Positions 25,147-33,619 of a DNA stretch of 64,000 nucleotides are shown piece by piece. Source of the DNA: DATMRF01 sp035566435 (GTDB taxonomy: Bacteria > Verrucomicrobiota > Verrucomicrobiia > Limisphaerales > UBA8199); the NCBI GenBank assembly GCA_035566435.1, contig DATMRF010000127.1:1-64000 (forward strand), given 5' to 3'. The translations under genes were made by a program, and so were the position numbers. The notes under the pieces were generated by a model. It did not search any database, was not told the origin of the DNA, and saw only the letters and a list, made by a program, of their open reading frames with translations. The stretch's first letter is position 1. Each line of letters opens with the position of its first letter.

Positions 25147-26310
25147 TCAGCGCGCCGTTGCCGTGTCCGTCGGCCGGCCGGGGATGTAGATACGTTCACA
25201 GCCAGGCAGCGTCGGGATCAGGCGATCGCAAGTGACGCACCACAAGTCCCAGTGGCCGTCAATGTAGTTGCCGTTGGCGGGCAGCGGGCAGGCTTGCGCG
25301 TAGAGATACCATTTACCTTCGATTTGATACAGGGCGGGCGTGGCGACGTGGTAGATCGTGTCGTCGCGATACAGGTCCTCCCACTTCGTCTGGAGCAGCG
25401 CGTCCACATCGATCTGCGCCCAGCCGGTGCCGGGGTGTTTGCTTACGGCGATGACAGGACGCCAGCGTTTTCCAGCCGAGGTGCCGACTTCGATGGAAAG
25501 CGCATAGGTTCCGCCGGTTTTGAAGACCTGGTGCCACTCGTAGTAGGCGCCGGGCGTGGACTTGAAAATCTGGCCCATGCCGCGCGGGTCTTCTTCGTTG
25601 TAGTGACGCGTCCAGGTTTTTCCATCGCGCGAGGCCGCCAGCCGGAGACCGGGAAGGATGCCGTCCTTGCCGCGGTAGGAGTAATACATGAACCAGTCCC
25701 ACCGCTGGTCCTTCGCATTCCATTCGCGCAACACCGCCCCTTGCGAGGCCATCTGCTCGAAATACGGTGCGGCCGGCTCAGGCGAAAGCACGGGTTGCGC
25801 GCCGACGCGCCGGATGGCGGCGGGCGTGACGCCGGAATATCCATCGGCCCCGGCCCGACAGATGGCCAGCCCGATACGGTCCTGAACCGAGGCGGTGGTG
25901 CCGGAGTAGTAGATGTAGTAGGCATCTTCCTCCGCGATGTAGAGCACAGCGTCGAGCCGGATACTGCCAGAATCCCACCCCTGTTGCCCAGGGCTGAACA
26001 CCGGGTTGTGTTCGTCCTGATGCCACGTGAACGGGTCGGACTTCAGAGCCCACGCCTTGCCGATGAAACACACGTTCCGGTTCGAAGCCGGTACGCCCGA
26101 GTAAAACATCACGAGCCGGCTCGGGTCCTTCGGGTTGGGCAGGATGCACGGCTCCTGCACCTGCTGCGACTCCCACGCCGCGGTGGTGCGGTTGATGATT
26201 ACTTGTCCGCGGATCGGCCTGAGAGGGATGGGCGTGTTAGCGGCAAAGACCGGGGAGTCTGGTGCGGACAGCAGGAGGGCGGCGCGGAGGACGAGCAGGG
26301 CTGATTTCAT
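25147..26310 (-). CDS. Secreted GH43/GH32-like five-bladed propeller protein
   Basis: 387 aa with a signal peptide (LLVLRAALLLSAPDSPVFA). The body has propeller strands typical of glycosidase-like beta-fructosidase/GH43 superfamily proteins: EPCILPNPKDPSRLVMFYSG, WDSGSIRLDAVLYIAEEDAYYIYYSG, GLRLAASRDGKTW, and TPALYQIEGKWYLYAQA. Candidate acidic residues occur in QEPC and SGSIRLD. I cannot assign catalytic residues or a family number with certainty. It probably acts on extracellular or periplasmic glycans. Confidence 0.7.
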   Translation of the reverse strand: MKSALLVLRAALLLSAPDSPVFAANTPIPLRPIRGQVIINRTTAAWESQQVQEPCILPNPKDPSRLVMFYSGVPASNRNVCFIGKAWALKSDPFTWHQDEHNPVFSPGQQGWDSGSIRLDAVLYIAEEDAYYIYYSGTTASVQDRIGLAICRAGADGYSGVTPAAIRRVGAQPVLSPEPAAPYFEQMASQGAVLREWNAKDQRWDWFMYYSYRGKDGILPGLRLAASRDGKTWTRHYNEEDPRGMGQIFKSTPGAYYEWHQVFKTGGTYALSIEVGTSAGKRWRPVIAVSKHPGTGWAQIDVDALLQTKWEDLYRDDTIYHVATPALYQIEGKWYLYAQACPLPANGNYIDGHWDLWCVTCDRLIPTLPGCERIYIPGRPTDTATAR

Positions 26311-26364
26311 GGGACGAGGCCGGGCTAGGTGCGCCGTCGAAGCAGCGGAGCGAGTTGCCGCACA

Positions 26365-26721
26365 TCAGGCACCCGACAACACTCGGACGAAATCTGACGC
26401 CTGGTCCCGATCTCGGCGGGCGACCTGCAGGGTGACCTCCCCATTATCACAGCCCGGCAAGTCGGTCAGCCACTTCAGGCTCTTAACCCGGATATGGACT
26501 TTGGCTCCGAACCAGCCCCGCTCAAGGCGAATCCCGTCAATCTCGGCTCGAGGGATGCGGATTTCTTTCGGGTCGCTCTTTAGCAGGTTGAGCAGGTTGT
26601 CCTTGATGACAAATTCGAGCGTAAGCTCCGAAGGGCTGGCCTTGGCCAATCCTTTCCCCTCGGCGAAGCCAGCGAACAGGTCCGGTACTTTGAAAGGAAG
26701 TGCGATTAATTGCTCTGGCAT
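26365..26721 (-). CDS. Conserved hypothetical protein, PH-like fold
   Basis: 118 aa, no signal peptide. The sequence alternates strands and ends in a helix: LTLEFVIKDNLLNLLKSDPKEIRIPRAEIDGIRLERGWFG, then VHIRVKSLKWLTDLPG, EVTLQVARRDRDQASDFVRVL. The pattern (EIRIP..EI..I.L..GWFG..I.I....) resembles bacterial PH-like domains that bind proteins or membranes. Likely cytoplasmic. No functional context from neighbours. Confidence 0.6.
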   Translation of the reverse strand: MPEQLIALPFKVPDLFAGFAEGKGLAKASPSELTLEFVIKDNLLNLLKSDPKEIRIPRAEIDGIRLERGWFGAKVHIRVKSLKWLTDLPGCDNGEVTLQVARRDRDQASDFVRVLSGA

Positions 26722-26841
26722 ACGTCACCTTTCTTCATTCCACCAAACTATTGACCAACGCCCACCGCGGACTGCCGACGAGCCTATTTCGTGGCGGGGT
26801 GGAGTCAAGCTTGCGAGTCCCGCTCCAGGAAAGCGGCAACC

Positions 26842-27531
26842 CTATTTAGAGAATCGAGGCCGGGCTGGACTTGGGGAGGCTCCTGACATCGGTGCTGATG
26901 CAGCGCTCGGCGCCGGCAGCATGGGTACGGTGATCGGCACTGAAGCGCTGTTCTGCCCTGGCGCCGCCGGAGGAGTTGACGGAAACGACAGGGTTGAGGG
27001 CGCTGACATCGCTGACGGGGCTGATGCCGCTGACGGTGCGCTGGCCGCTGACCCTAAAACATACGGATAAACGGGCGCGTAATCCATGTAAACGCTCGGG
27101 TATGCCGACGCGTTGCTGTCGTAAGGAGTCTCCAGGTTGCCACCCTGCGCGACTACCGTTGCATTCGTCGCTCGCTCGGCTTGTGCCTTTTGTTTCGCCA
27201 GCCGTTGAGCCCGGGCCTGGGCCGCAAGCTCAGCTCGATAGCGCGCGTCAGCGACCGCCTTGTGGCCAGCGCGGTCCCGGGCGGTGGCGATCCGCTCGGA
27301 CGGGATGCCGAGCCGGTCCAGGAAGTCGGCGTCCAGGTTGGTGTAACAGATGCGGCCGCCACTGCCCTGCCGGTCGCGCCAGATGAGACCGTCGAGGTCG
27401 CCTTTGACCAGGGTGACGTTGGAATAAGCCCGGCCTTCCAGGGTGGTGAAGCTGGCGGTCCTGTTGGCGAAGGGGATGTCCTGCGCGGAGAGAGAAAACC
27501 CCGACAGAATCAGGAACACAGTAGCCCTCAT
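26842..27531 (-). CDS. Secreted protein with Ala/Ser/Pro-rich tail
   Basis: 229 aa. The signal peptide is MRATVFLILSGFSLSA. Residues 20-85 (FTTLEGRAYSNVTLVKGDLDGLIWRDRQGSGGRICYTNLDADFLDRLG) form a small beta domain seen in other verrucomicrobial exported proteins (T.dG..Y..v.v....dgl.i....G...i.f..L). A charged helix rich in Ala/Arg/Gln follows (about 90-125). The last ~80 residues repeat SAPSAASAPSAMSAPST-like motifs, a flexible low-complexity tail. Role unknown. Confidence 0.65.
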   Translation of the reverse strand: MRATVFLILSGFSLSAQDIPFANRTASFTTLEGRAYSNVTLVKGDLDGLIWRDRQGSGGRICYTNLDADFLDRLGIPSERIATARDRAGHKAVADARYRAELAAQARAQRLAKQKAQAERATNATVVAQGGNLETPYDSNASAYPSVYMDYAPVYPYVLGSAASAPSAASAPSAMSAPSTLSFPSTPPAAPGQNSASVPITVPMLPAPSAASAPMSGASPSPARPRFSK

Positions 27532-27618
27532 GAAACCAATTATAAACCGCTGGATCGGAAAAGTAAACAGGACTGAGAACCAAGCAGTGAGGCCTCAGTT
27601 ACAGAGGGCGGAACGAAC

Positions 27619-27678
27619 GGCGCGTTGGGGACAACGCGCCCTACCGCGGTGGGTAGGGCTGTTTGTCCCCAAACAGCC
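27619..27678. repeat. Cluster of three perfect hairpins (REP/BIME-like)
   Basis: Three stem-loops abut: GGCGCGTT/AACGCGCC (27619-27640, 8 bp), CTACC/GGTAG (27641-27656) and GGCTGTTTG/CAAACAGCC (27657-27678, 9 bp with TCCC loop). It lies between divergent genes. This looks like a bacterial interspersed palindromic element rather than a terminator. Confidence 0.65.
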
Positions 27679-27741
27679 GCCATGACTGACCGCTTACACC
27701 AAGCAACTTGAAATCACCGTGCAAAACCGCCACCTTCTGAA

Positions 27742-28467
27742 ATGCCCTTTCCGTTGGCACATCCTGCAGCAGTACTGCCGCTCCGGCGGTATTGTCCGCG
27801 CTTTTTCAGCTTTCCCGCCCTGGTGGTCGGCAGCCTCGCTCCGGACCTCGGCTACTTCTTCGGCCGGCTCCACCTCGACGGATTCTCCCATTCACTCCTG
27901 GGCAGCGTCTTGCTTTGTTTGCCGCTCGGCATTCTCAGCCTGGTGCTACTTTACGGGCCGGGGTCCTATGCCGCCCGGAAACTTTTCCAACCAAACCCTC
28001 CGGCCTTCCTGCAACTCCCCTGGCCTCCGCTGGGCGCTCCGGCAGTCATTGTGATTTCCTTGCTCGTCGGCGTCTGGACCCACCTGTTCCTGGACTCGTT
28101 CACGCACAAGGGCGGCTGGCTGGTTGAAAGGCTGCCGTTGCTTCAACTTTCCCTTGGGTTTGTCGCCGGCCGCACGGTCAGAGTCTGTACCGTCCTCTGG
28201 TACGCCTGCTCATTCGTCGGGGTCGGCCTGGTTTTCATGGCGTTCTGGAAATGGCAACAGAAGTCATCCCCATCACCGACCCCAAACTCCGCCGGGGCCA
28301 ACTGGCGAGGCGCCATCCTGGTGGCAAGCGCCGTCCTGCCCATCGAACTGGTCCATCACCTCCTCCGCGGCTGGCTGGCCATGTTGTTGGTGTCCCTTAT
28401 GACCCTGCTGCTGCTATTGCTCATCGCACGGAAAATCCGGCCGGCGGAAATGACCCTGACGCGCTGA
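27742..28467 (+). CDS. DUF4184-family integral membrane protein
   Basis: 241 aa. The N-terminus MPFPLAHPAAVLPL and then FPALVVGSLAPDLGYF match the DUF4184 family start (MPFTxxHPAAVLPL...GSxxPDL). About six hydrophobic helices are visible (for example LLGSVLLCLPLGILSLVLLYG, APAVIVISLLVGVWTHLFLDSFTH, LAMLLVSLMTLLLLLLIA). The conserved HPAA and D/H residues (SLAPD, THLFLDSFTHKGGW) recall membrane-embedded metal-dependent hydrolases, but the function of the family is unknown. It is flanked upstream by the palindromic cluster at 27619. Confidence 0.85.
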   Translation: MPFPLAHPAAVLPLRRYCPRFFSFPALVVGSLAPDLGYFFGRLHLDGFSHSLLGSVLLCLPLGILSLVLLYGPGSYAARKLFQPNPPAFLQLPWPPLGAPAVIVISLLVGVWTHLFLDSFTHKGGWLVERLPLLQLSLGFVAGRTVRVCTVLWYACSFVGVGLVFMAFWKWQQKSSPSPTPNSAGANWRGAILVASAVLPIELVHHLLRGWLAMLLVSLMTLLLLLLIARKIRPAEMTLTR

Positions 28468-28606
28468 ATCGCTCAACACCCAAACCTCGCAACTCTCACC
28501 GCGACCAGCGTCGGTGAACCCCGGCCACACGCTCCTGCGTCAGCGCACTTTTTGACCTCAGCGCCTCAGCCTTGACCGTGCCCCCGGAAAGCGAAATGAT
28601 CCAGCT

Positions 28607-29011
28607 ATGAAAAAATTTCTAGCTGTTTCAGGATTGCTCCTCGCCCTTGCCGGTCACGCTGCGGCGCAAAACGACACCCTGTTCACCAACCCGGTGATCG
28701 TGGTCTCACCGATGACCCTTGATTTTGGCCCGGTCCCAAAGCACACCACTGTGACCAATACGTTCCTGGTGGAGAATTTCGGCAGCGGCAAACTAAAAGG
28801 CGGAGCGACCGTCTCCGCCCCCTTCAAGCTCATCGAGGGGGCGAACTACTCGCTGAAGGAACATGAAGCCCAGGTGGTCACCATCACTTACACCCCAGGC
28901 AGCGCCGTGAGCGACACCGGAACCGTCCGCTTTACCGGCGGCTTCGGTGCCAAGGCCACCGTCACCGGCCGGCGGGCGGACGCGGCACCCAACCGCCCGG
29001 AGCGACGTTGA
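28607..29011 (+). CDS. Small secreted ASPM/SPD-2/Hydin-like beta-sandwich protein
   Basis: 134 aa. The signal peptide is FLAVSGLLLALAGHAAAQ. The remainder is one Ig-like domain of the type MTLDFGPVPKHTTVTNTFLVENFGSGKLKGGATV...YSLKEHEAQVVTITYTPGS.....GTVRFTGG (abnormal-spindle/choice-of-anchor D type). These modules usually occur in tandem in large exported proteins; a single-domain protein is short for the group. Immediately downstream begins the decayed phage locus. Confidence 0.7.
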   Translation: MKKFLAVSGLLLALAGHAAAQNDTLFTNPVIVVSPMTLDFGPVPKHTTVTNTFLVENFGSGKLKGGATVSAPFKLIEGANYSLKEHEAQVVTITYTPGSAVSDTGTVRFTGGFGAKATVTGRRADAAPNRPERR

Positions 29012-29126
29012 TTTGCCTCCAGCCTGTTGGCTGCTCATCCTCCAGGCAATTGGTTCCGCAAGGCCGCCAGTCACAGCTACCCATGCCCGGCCCAATGCGG
29101 CTGCTGGCACAGAATCATTCCCCGCC

Positions 29127-29950
29127 ATGACGGCACCGGCGCAGTCGGAGAGTGCCGATGCGACCCGCCAGCCTGCCCTGACTTCCCATTGACCATCGAG
29201 GATATCACGCCCCTGGACGTCAACCGCGCCAGACTCGGCCGCGCCCTGTGCAAGGCCCTCCTCCTTAACAGCAAGACGGCCGAGTTTGGCCTCCCGTTCA
29301 CCACCCAGATTGGCTCCTGGTCCGCCAACGCGGTCCCCGCCATCCTCACCATCTTGCCCGACCATGAAGCATTCCGCCGCGTAGTCCCCGATCTGGTCGC
29401 CACCCTAAACCAGCCCTTCATTCTCCTGGCCCCGACCGCCAACCACCTGGACGCCCGCTCCCTGGCCCACCTCTCCCGCGTCCGTGCCGCCTTTTTCCCC
29501 CTCGAAACCACCGTCACCCTCACGGGGGAAGGTGCCCTCCTCGGCCTGGATGCAGCCGAAACGAGGCGAAGGGTCTTGCGCAGCCAATATGAACTGGAAG
29601 CCATCCTCGAAGACTAGGGCACCATCGAACCTGTGAGGGAAGAAGTGCAGCGGGAACTCATCAACCTCTATCGCTACGAGGAAGCAAACACCGCGCGAAC
29701 CCGGGACAGCGCCCAGCGATGCGTCCGGGCCGTCCGCATGGCCATCAGGCGCTTCCACGGACACCTCGCCGCCGCCGTGGATGCCCAGGGCCAGCTCGAG
29801 CCCATGCTCCGGACATTTGCCCAGCACCTTGAACGGTATCTCATCGTTCCTTCTCGCCGGTATTCTGAAGCTCGGCGGCTCGGCTCCATTCCCGGCTCGG
29901 CGGGCTGCCTCACCTATGAGCCGCCGTCGGGTGTCGCTTGGTCGCCGTAG
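29127..29950 (+). pseudogene. Frameshifted and stop-interrupted chimeric gene, phage-module associated (copy A)
   Basis: An ATG at 29127 starts a frame (MTAPAQSESADATR...) that ends at 29192. Protein-like sequence continues in the next frame from about 29189 (LTIEDITPLDVNRARLGRAL, then PFTTQIGSWSANAVPAILTI and LAPTANHLDARSLAHLSRVR). At about 29540 it joins a second module, LGLDAAETRRRVLRSQYELEAILED, where a TAG at 29615 interrupts an otherwise continuous frame. It goes on (EPVREEVQRELINLYRYEEA, TARTRDSAQRCVRAVRMAIRRF, LERYLIVPSRRYSEARRLG, CLTYEPP) to 29950. The second module is nearly identical to copy B at 62.3-62.96 kb, which has no stop here. Its last part recalls the C-terminal domain of large ATPase/cyclase-type regulators. 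It is a broken fusion of two genes. Confidence 0.65.
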
Positions 29951-30087
29951 GGACCCGCGTGTGACCCAGGGCCTCGCGGAGAGTGAACCTTCGCGAGGCC
30001 ATTCGTTCCCTCTAGTTACGTCGGTAACAGGTTTCGTGGCCCCATACATAGTGAGAGCAAAACTCGAAAACGAAAAAGTGACCTGAC

Positions 30088-30343
30088 ATGAAACCTGCAA
30101 AGAGAACTTTATGCGTGCGTGTCGGGTGCGTCGCGGCGCTCTTCCTCACGGTGTGCGCCTGTGCACCCACGCGCCCGCTCCAGGGAGGCAAGGCAGCCAC
30201 GCCACACAAGCTGGCGGGCGGCATCGAACAGACAGGAATCCCTCCTCGAGGCCAAACTCCACCCCGAGCAACCCGGCGCCGCCAAGAAAATCATCAGCCC
30301 CGAGGCCATGAACCAGCTCGTTCGGGAGGTCAAACTCATCTGA
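30088..30343 (+). pseudogene. Broken lipoprotein gene of the phage-like locus
   Basis: The ATG at 30088 starts a lipoprotein-like sequence: basic N-terminus, hydrophobic core CVAALFLTVCAC with a lipobox cysteine, then APTRPLQGGKAATPHKLAGGIEQT. At about 30230 protein-like sequence shifts to the next frame (QESLLEAKLHPEQPGAAKKI, ISPEAMNQLVREVKLI) and stops at 30343. I recall small GGK...GGIEQT lipoproteins in verrucomicrobial phage-like clusters, but the name is not firm. The shift and the abrupt change suggest a fusion of two deleted genes. Confidence 0.45.
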
Positions 30344-30464
30344 CGTATGCACTTCTCCGCACTTTTCGGTTCACGCAAGACCCAGGACGAGGTCCAGCTG
30401 ACTCAAGGCCCCGCCCCCACCCAGCCTGCAATTCCTCAAAATTGCCCCTCTCAGCCGTCCCCCG

Positions 30465-30504
30465 AATCTCGACTAATCTCGACCAATCTCGACCAATCTC
30501 GACC
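30465..30504 (+). repeat. Four tandem 10-bp repeats (AATCTCGACC)
   Basis: AATCTCGACT at 30465 is followed by three exact AATCTCGACC units to 30504. It lies just upstream of the terminase fragment, at a likely deletion or slippage point. Confidence 0.8.
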
Positions 30505-30518
30505 GAAAATATTTTCCC

Positions 30519-30960
30519 AACTCCTCTTGGTTCCTGCCCACCCAGTCCCGCTGGATCACCGACCACTGGCACCTTAAGCTCTGGGAAAAGTCCCACCAGG
30601 TCGGCGCCACCAAAACTGATGCCTTCGACTCCGTCATGAAAGCCAGCCTCGCAGGTGCCACGTTTGATGTCTGGGTGACCTCTCGCGACGAAATGCAAGC
30701 CCGTCTGTATCTCGAAGACTGCAAGGACTGGGCCAAAGCCCTCAACGTCTGAGTTGCCGACCTGGGTTACATCTCGCTCGACCACAAAAAGAACTCCTCC
30801 GCCTGCGCCCTTCAGTTCAACAACGGCCGCCGCATCTACTCTCTCTCCTCAAACCCGGACGCCCTCGTTGGCAAGCGCGGCCACGTCAAAATCGACGAGT
30901 TCGCCGTCCACGAGAACCAGCGCGAGCTTTACAAAATCGCCAAACCCGCCCCCACTATCA
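30519..30960 (+). pseudogene. Fragment of phage terminase large subunit (ATPase domain)
   Basis: The frame reads FLPTQSRWITDHWHLKLWEK, then the Walker-A-like SHQVGATKTDAFDS, DVWVTSRDEMQARLYLEDCK, a TGA at about 30750, and after it in the same frame LQFNNGRRIYSLSSNPDALV, GKRGHVKIDEFAVHENQREL and YKIAKP. This is the terminase large-subunit ATPase: Q-motif/Walker A, GR-I-Y-S-L-S-S-NPDAL..GKRG, and Walker B (IDEFAVH). The N-terminus and the whole nuclease domain are missing. At about 30960 it runs into the head-tail connector fragment in another frame, so portal, protease and capsid genes have been deleted. Confidence 0.75.
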
Positions 30961-31227
30961 ACTTGTTGCTTCACCTACACTGGCGGCTACGTCCTCCCCG
31001 GCACCACGCCAGGCGCGGGCCAAACACCGCTCCCCGACGACCTCGAACGCGCCGCCGTCGAGCAGGTCGCCTACTGGTTCCAAAACAAAGCCAACATCGG
31101 CCTCAGAATCTCCTGGCCCTCCGGCGGCACCTACCAGCAGTTCGCCGTCCAGGACCTCCTCCCCTCCGTCCAGGCCATACTGGACACCAACAAACGCTGG
31201 TCACTAGAATCATTACACGTTCCATGA
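30961..31227 (+). pseudogene. C-terminal fragment of a phage head-tail connector protein
   Basis: TYTGGYVLPGTTPGAGQTPL followed by PDDLERAAVEQVAYWFQNKA, NIGLRISWPSGGTYQQFAVQ and DLLPSVQAILDTNKRWSL is almost identical to the end of the connector gene at 60862-61452 (phiE125 gp8 / gp6-like family). The first ~105 residues are missing and the sequence is joined to the terminase fragment. A few residues beyond the normal end (ESLHVP) show the stop has shifted too. Confidence 0.75.
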
Positions 31228-31442
31228 ACTCAAGTCGCAAACGCCCGCACCACGCCCGTTGGTCCCCGCAGTCAAAGGCCGAAAATCAAACCTCAAGAAA
31301 TGAGATGCCTCGTTTCCTGCGTACTGCCTCAGTGAAGGTGGGTTACCCTACCGATTAGCCTGGGGTTGCGAAGCATGGTGGCGAACCAGTATCTTCCGCG
31401 GATTGCCGAGAGCAAACGGCCCTCGGCGACCTTGAATCAATT

Positions 31443-32375
31443 ATGAAACATTTATTCTCCCCTGGCGCGCCTCTAACCCGTCGAACCTTCCTCGCATTGT
31501 CGGGGGTGATTCCCGCCACTATCGCCGCACAGGTCTCCGTCAGTGATGCCTCGGCGCAGCCGGCTGCGCCGGAACCCGCGAACGCGAAGCGGTATCCGGT
31601 CGGCCTGGAACTCTACTCGGTGCGAGGCGAGTTGGCCCGCGACCTGCCCACCACGCTGAAGATGGTTGCAGGATTCGGCTACGAAGTCGTCGAGTTCTAC
31701 TCGCCGTACTTCAAATGGACGCCGGCTTACACCAAAGACGTCCGGGCGCAAATGGACGATCTTGGCCTTCGCTGTTACTCCACCCACAACGGTTTCGACT
31801 CGTTCACTCCGGGAGAAAACCTGGCCCACGCGATCGAACTCAACCAGATTCTCGGCACTCGCTACGTCATCCTGGCCAGCGCTCCCGGTCGGACCAGTGG
31901 CTTTGACGGGTGGAAGAAACTCTGCGAACAGCTCACCGCCGCAGTCGATCAATTGAAGCCGCACGGCTTGAGCGCGGGCTACCACAACCACCAGGCCGAA
32001 TGGGCCAAATTGGAAAACGGCCAGCGCATTCTCGAAGTCATCGCCGCCAACACTCCCAGGGAATTCGTGCTCCAGTTGGATGTCGGCACCTGCGAAGAAG
32101 CCGGCGCCGACCCGGTCGGCTGGGTCAAAGCCAACCCGGGACGCATCAAGGTCATGCATCTCAAGGATTGGGCGCCAAGTTCGCACGCGGGAGAAAAAGG
32201 TTATCGCGTCCTGTTCGGCGAAGGTGTGACACCATGGAAAGAGCTGGTTGCCGCGGCGGAATCCGTGGGTGGCATCGAGTATTTTCTGATCGAGCAGGAA
32301 GGCAGCCGCTTTTCGGAGTTAGAAACCGCCAAACGGTGCCTGGACAATTGGAAGGCAATGTTCGGGAAAGCATAA
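31443..32375 (+). CDS. Tat-exported sugar phosphate isomerase/epimerase-like TIM-barrel protein
   Basis: 310 aa with a twin-arginine type signal (TRRTFLALSGVIPATIAAQV). The barrel follows the xylose-isomerase-like AP-endonuclease family 2: VGLELYSVRGELARDLPTTL, GYEVVEFYSPYF, LRCYSTHNGFDSF, YVILASAPGR, AGYHNHQAEW (metal ligands), LQLDVGTCEEAGADPV, RIKVMHLKDW, YFLIEQEGS. Conserved His/Glu/Asp residues for a divalent metal are present. It is followed after 47 bases by a DUF1080 gene, an arrangement known from 3-keto-glycoside processing clusters. A role on oxidised glycosides in the periplasm is likely, by inference. Confidence 0.87.
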   Translation: MKHLFSPGAPLTRRTFLALSGVIPATIAAQVSVSDASAQPAAPEPANAKRYPVGLELYSVRGELARDLPTTLKMVAGFGYEVVEFYSPYFKWTPAYTKDVRAQMDDLGLRCYSTHNGFDSFTPGENLAHAIELNQILGTRYVILASAPGRTSGFDGWKKLCEQLTAAVDQLKPHGLSAGYHNHQAEWAKLENGQRILEVIAANTPREFVLQLDVGTCEEAGADPVGWVKANPGRIKVMHLKDWAPSSHAGEKGYRVLFGEGVTPWKELVAAAESVGGIEYFLIEQEGSRFSELETAKRCLDNWKAMFGKA

Positions 32376-32422
32376 TAAACCCTCCGGCCGCATTAGACCT
32401 AACCCCCAAACTCTACACTCCT

Positions 32423-33616
32423 ATGCAAACCCGTTTCCCCTCCACCACTTTGGTTGCTCTCATTTCGGCAGGCTCCGCCGCCTGGGCGGCGAACGTCGGC
32501 TCCCCCTTCTACGGCGATGCGCCGGACGAACATCATCCCTGGGCCGTCCACGACCGCAACCGGCCGCAGCCCAAACTGGTCACCCCGGGCACGTTCAGTT
32601 CGGAGGACCAGCCCGGGCAGCCGCCCTCCGACGCCATTGTTCTGTTCAATGGCACCGACCTCTCGAAATGGGAGGCCGACCAGGGCGAAGGCGTTCCCAC
32701 CAAGTGGGTGGTCAGGAATGGCGCGATGGAATGCGTCCCGGGTTCCGGCTACATTCGGACCAGAGAAAAATTCGGCGATTGCCAGCTCCATGTGGAATGG
32801 GCGGCGCCAACCAAAGTCGAGGGGGAAAGCCAGGGACGCGGCAACAGCGGGGTCTTCCTGCTGGGCCAGATCGAGGTCCAGGTGCTGGACAACTACAACA
32901 ACCCGACCTACGCGGATGGATTCGCGGCCTCAGTCTATGGGGTCAACCCGCCGCTGGCCAACGCGCTACGGCCCCCGGGCCGGTTCCAAGTGTATGACAT
33001 CGTGTTCCGGCGGCCGCTCTATAAGAACGGCCAGCCGGTTGATCCGGGTTACGTTACCGTCTTTTTAAACGGCGTGCTCGTACAGGACCATACCCCGCTC
33101 GAGGGCGCCACGGGGCACATGACGCGCGCCAAACCCGGCCCGCTCGGCGAGGTCGGCCCCCTCAAACTTCAGGACCATGGCAACCCCGTTCGCTATCGCA
33201 ACATCTGGTACCGTCCGCTGCCTCCGCGCTCGCTCGATGGAGGCACCGACGGTTACCTCAGCGCCGAAGCCACTCAAGCCAAACGCCAGGAAATCGCCGC
33301 ACTGGTCCGCCAGGAGGCTGAGAAATTGAAAGACGCCACCAATCCGGTGCCCGAAATGCTGGGCCTGGTCGAGTCCCTGGTCTATGAGCCCAACGACGCC
33401 ACGGCCCAGCGCGTGCAGGAACTGGAGCGGCAATACTGGGACGATGTCCAACAGCTCTCCCCCGAAAAACTGGCGGCGAAGAAAGACGAGATTAAACACC
33501 TGCGTGACGTCTGCAAATACCTCATCAAGTTCAAACTGTTGTCGGAGGATGCCCAGGAGTTCGCCGAACTCAGCCGGGTGATCAAAGACAACAATTGGGA
33601 CAAGGAAAAGAAATAG
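32423..33616 (+). CDS. Secreted DUF1080 (3-keto-disaccharide hydrolase-like) protein with helical C-terminus
   Basis: 397 aa from the ATG at 32423, which opens on a signal peptide (STTLVALISAGSAAWA). DUF1080 covers about 60-285: IVLFNGTDLSKWEAD, KWVVRNGAMECVPGSGYIRT, GDCQLHVEWAAP, GNSGVFLLGQIEVQVLDNYN, YDIVFRRP, YVTVFLNGVLVQDHTPLEGAT, GPLKLQDHGNPVRYRNIWYR. The last ~110 residues form a charged helical tail (EIAALVRQEAEKLKDATNPV, DDVQQLSPEKLAAKKDEIKHL) not usual for the family. The long in-frame extension upstream overlaps the isomerase gene and is not coding. It sits in an operon with the isomerase. Confidence 0.87.
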   Translation: MQTRFPSTTLVALISAGSAAWAANVGSPFYGDAPDEHHPWAVHDRNRPQPKLVTPGTFSSEDQPGQPPSDAIVLFNGTDLSKWEADQGEGVPTKWVVRNGAMECVPGSGYIRTREKFGDCQLHVEWAAPTKVEGESQGRGNSGVFLLGQIEVQVLDNYNNPTYADGFAASVYGVNPPLANALRPPGRFQVYDIVFRRPLYKNGQPVDPGYVTVFLNGVLVQDHTPLEGATGHMTRAKPGPLGEVGPLKLQDHGNPVRYRNIWYRPLPPRSLDGGTDGYLSAEATQAKRQEIAALVRQEAEKLKDATNPVPEMLGLVESLVYEPNDATAQRVQELERQYWDDVQQLSPEKLAAKKDEIKHLRDVCKYLIKFKLLSEDAQEFAELSRVIKDNNWDKEKK

Positions 33617-33619
33617 CGG

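Noticed and set aside
24619..26304. Long plus-strand ORF (561 codons)
   Set aside because: Spans two real minus-strand genes and the gap between them, with no recognisable domain.
30465..30504. CRISPR or iteron origin
   Set aside because: Four contiguous 10-bp units with no spacers and no replication gene nearby; more likely slippage.
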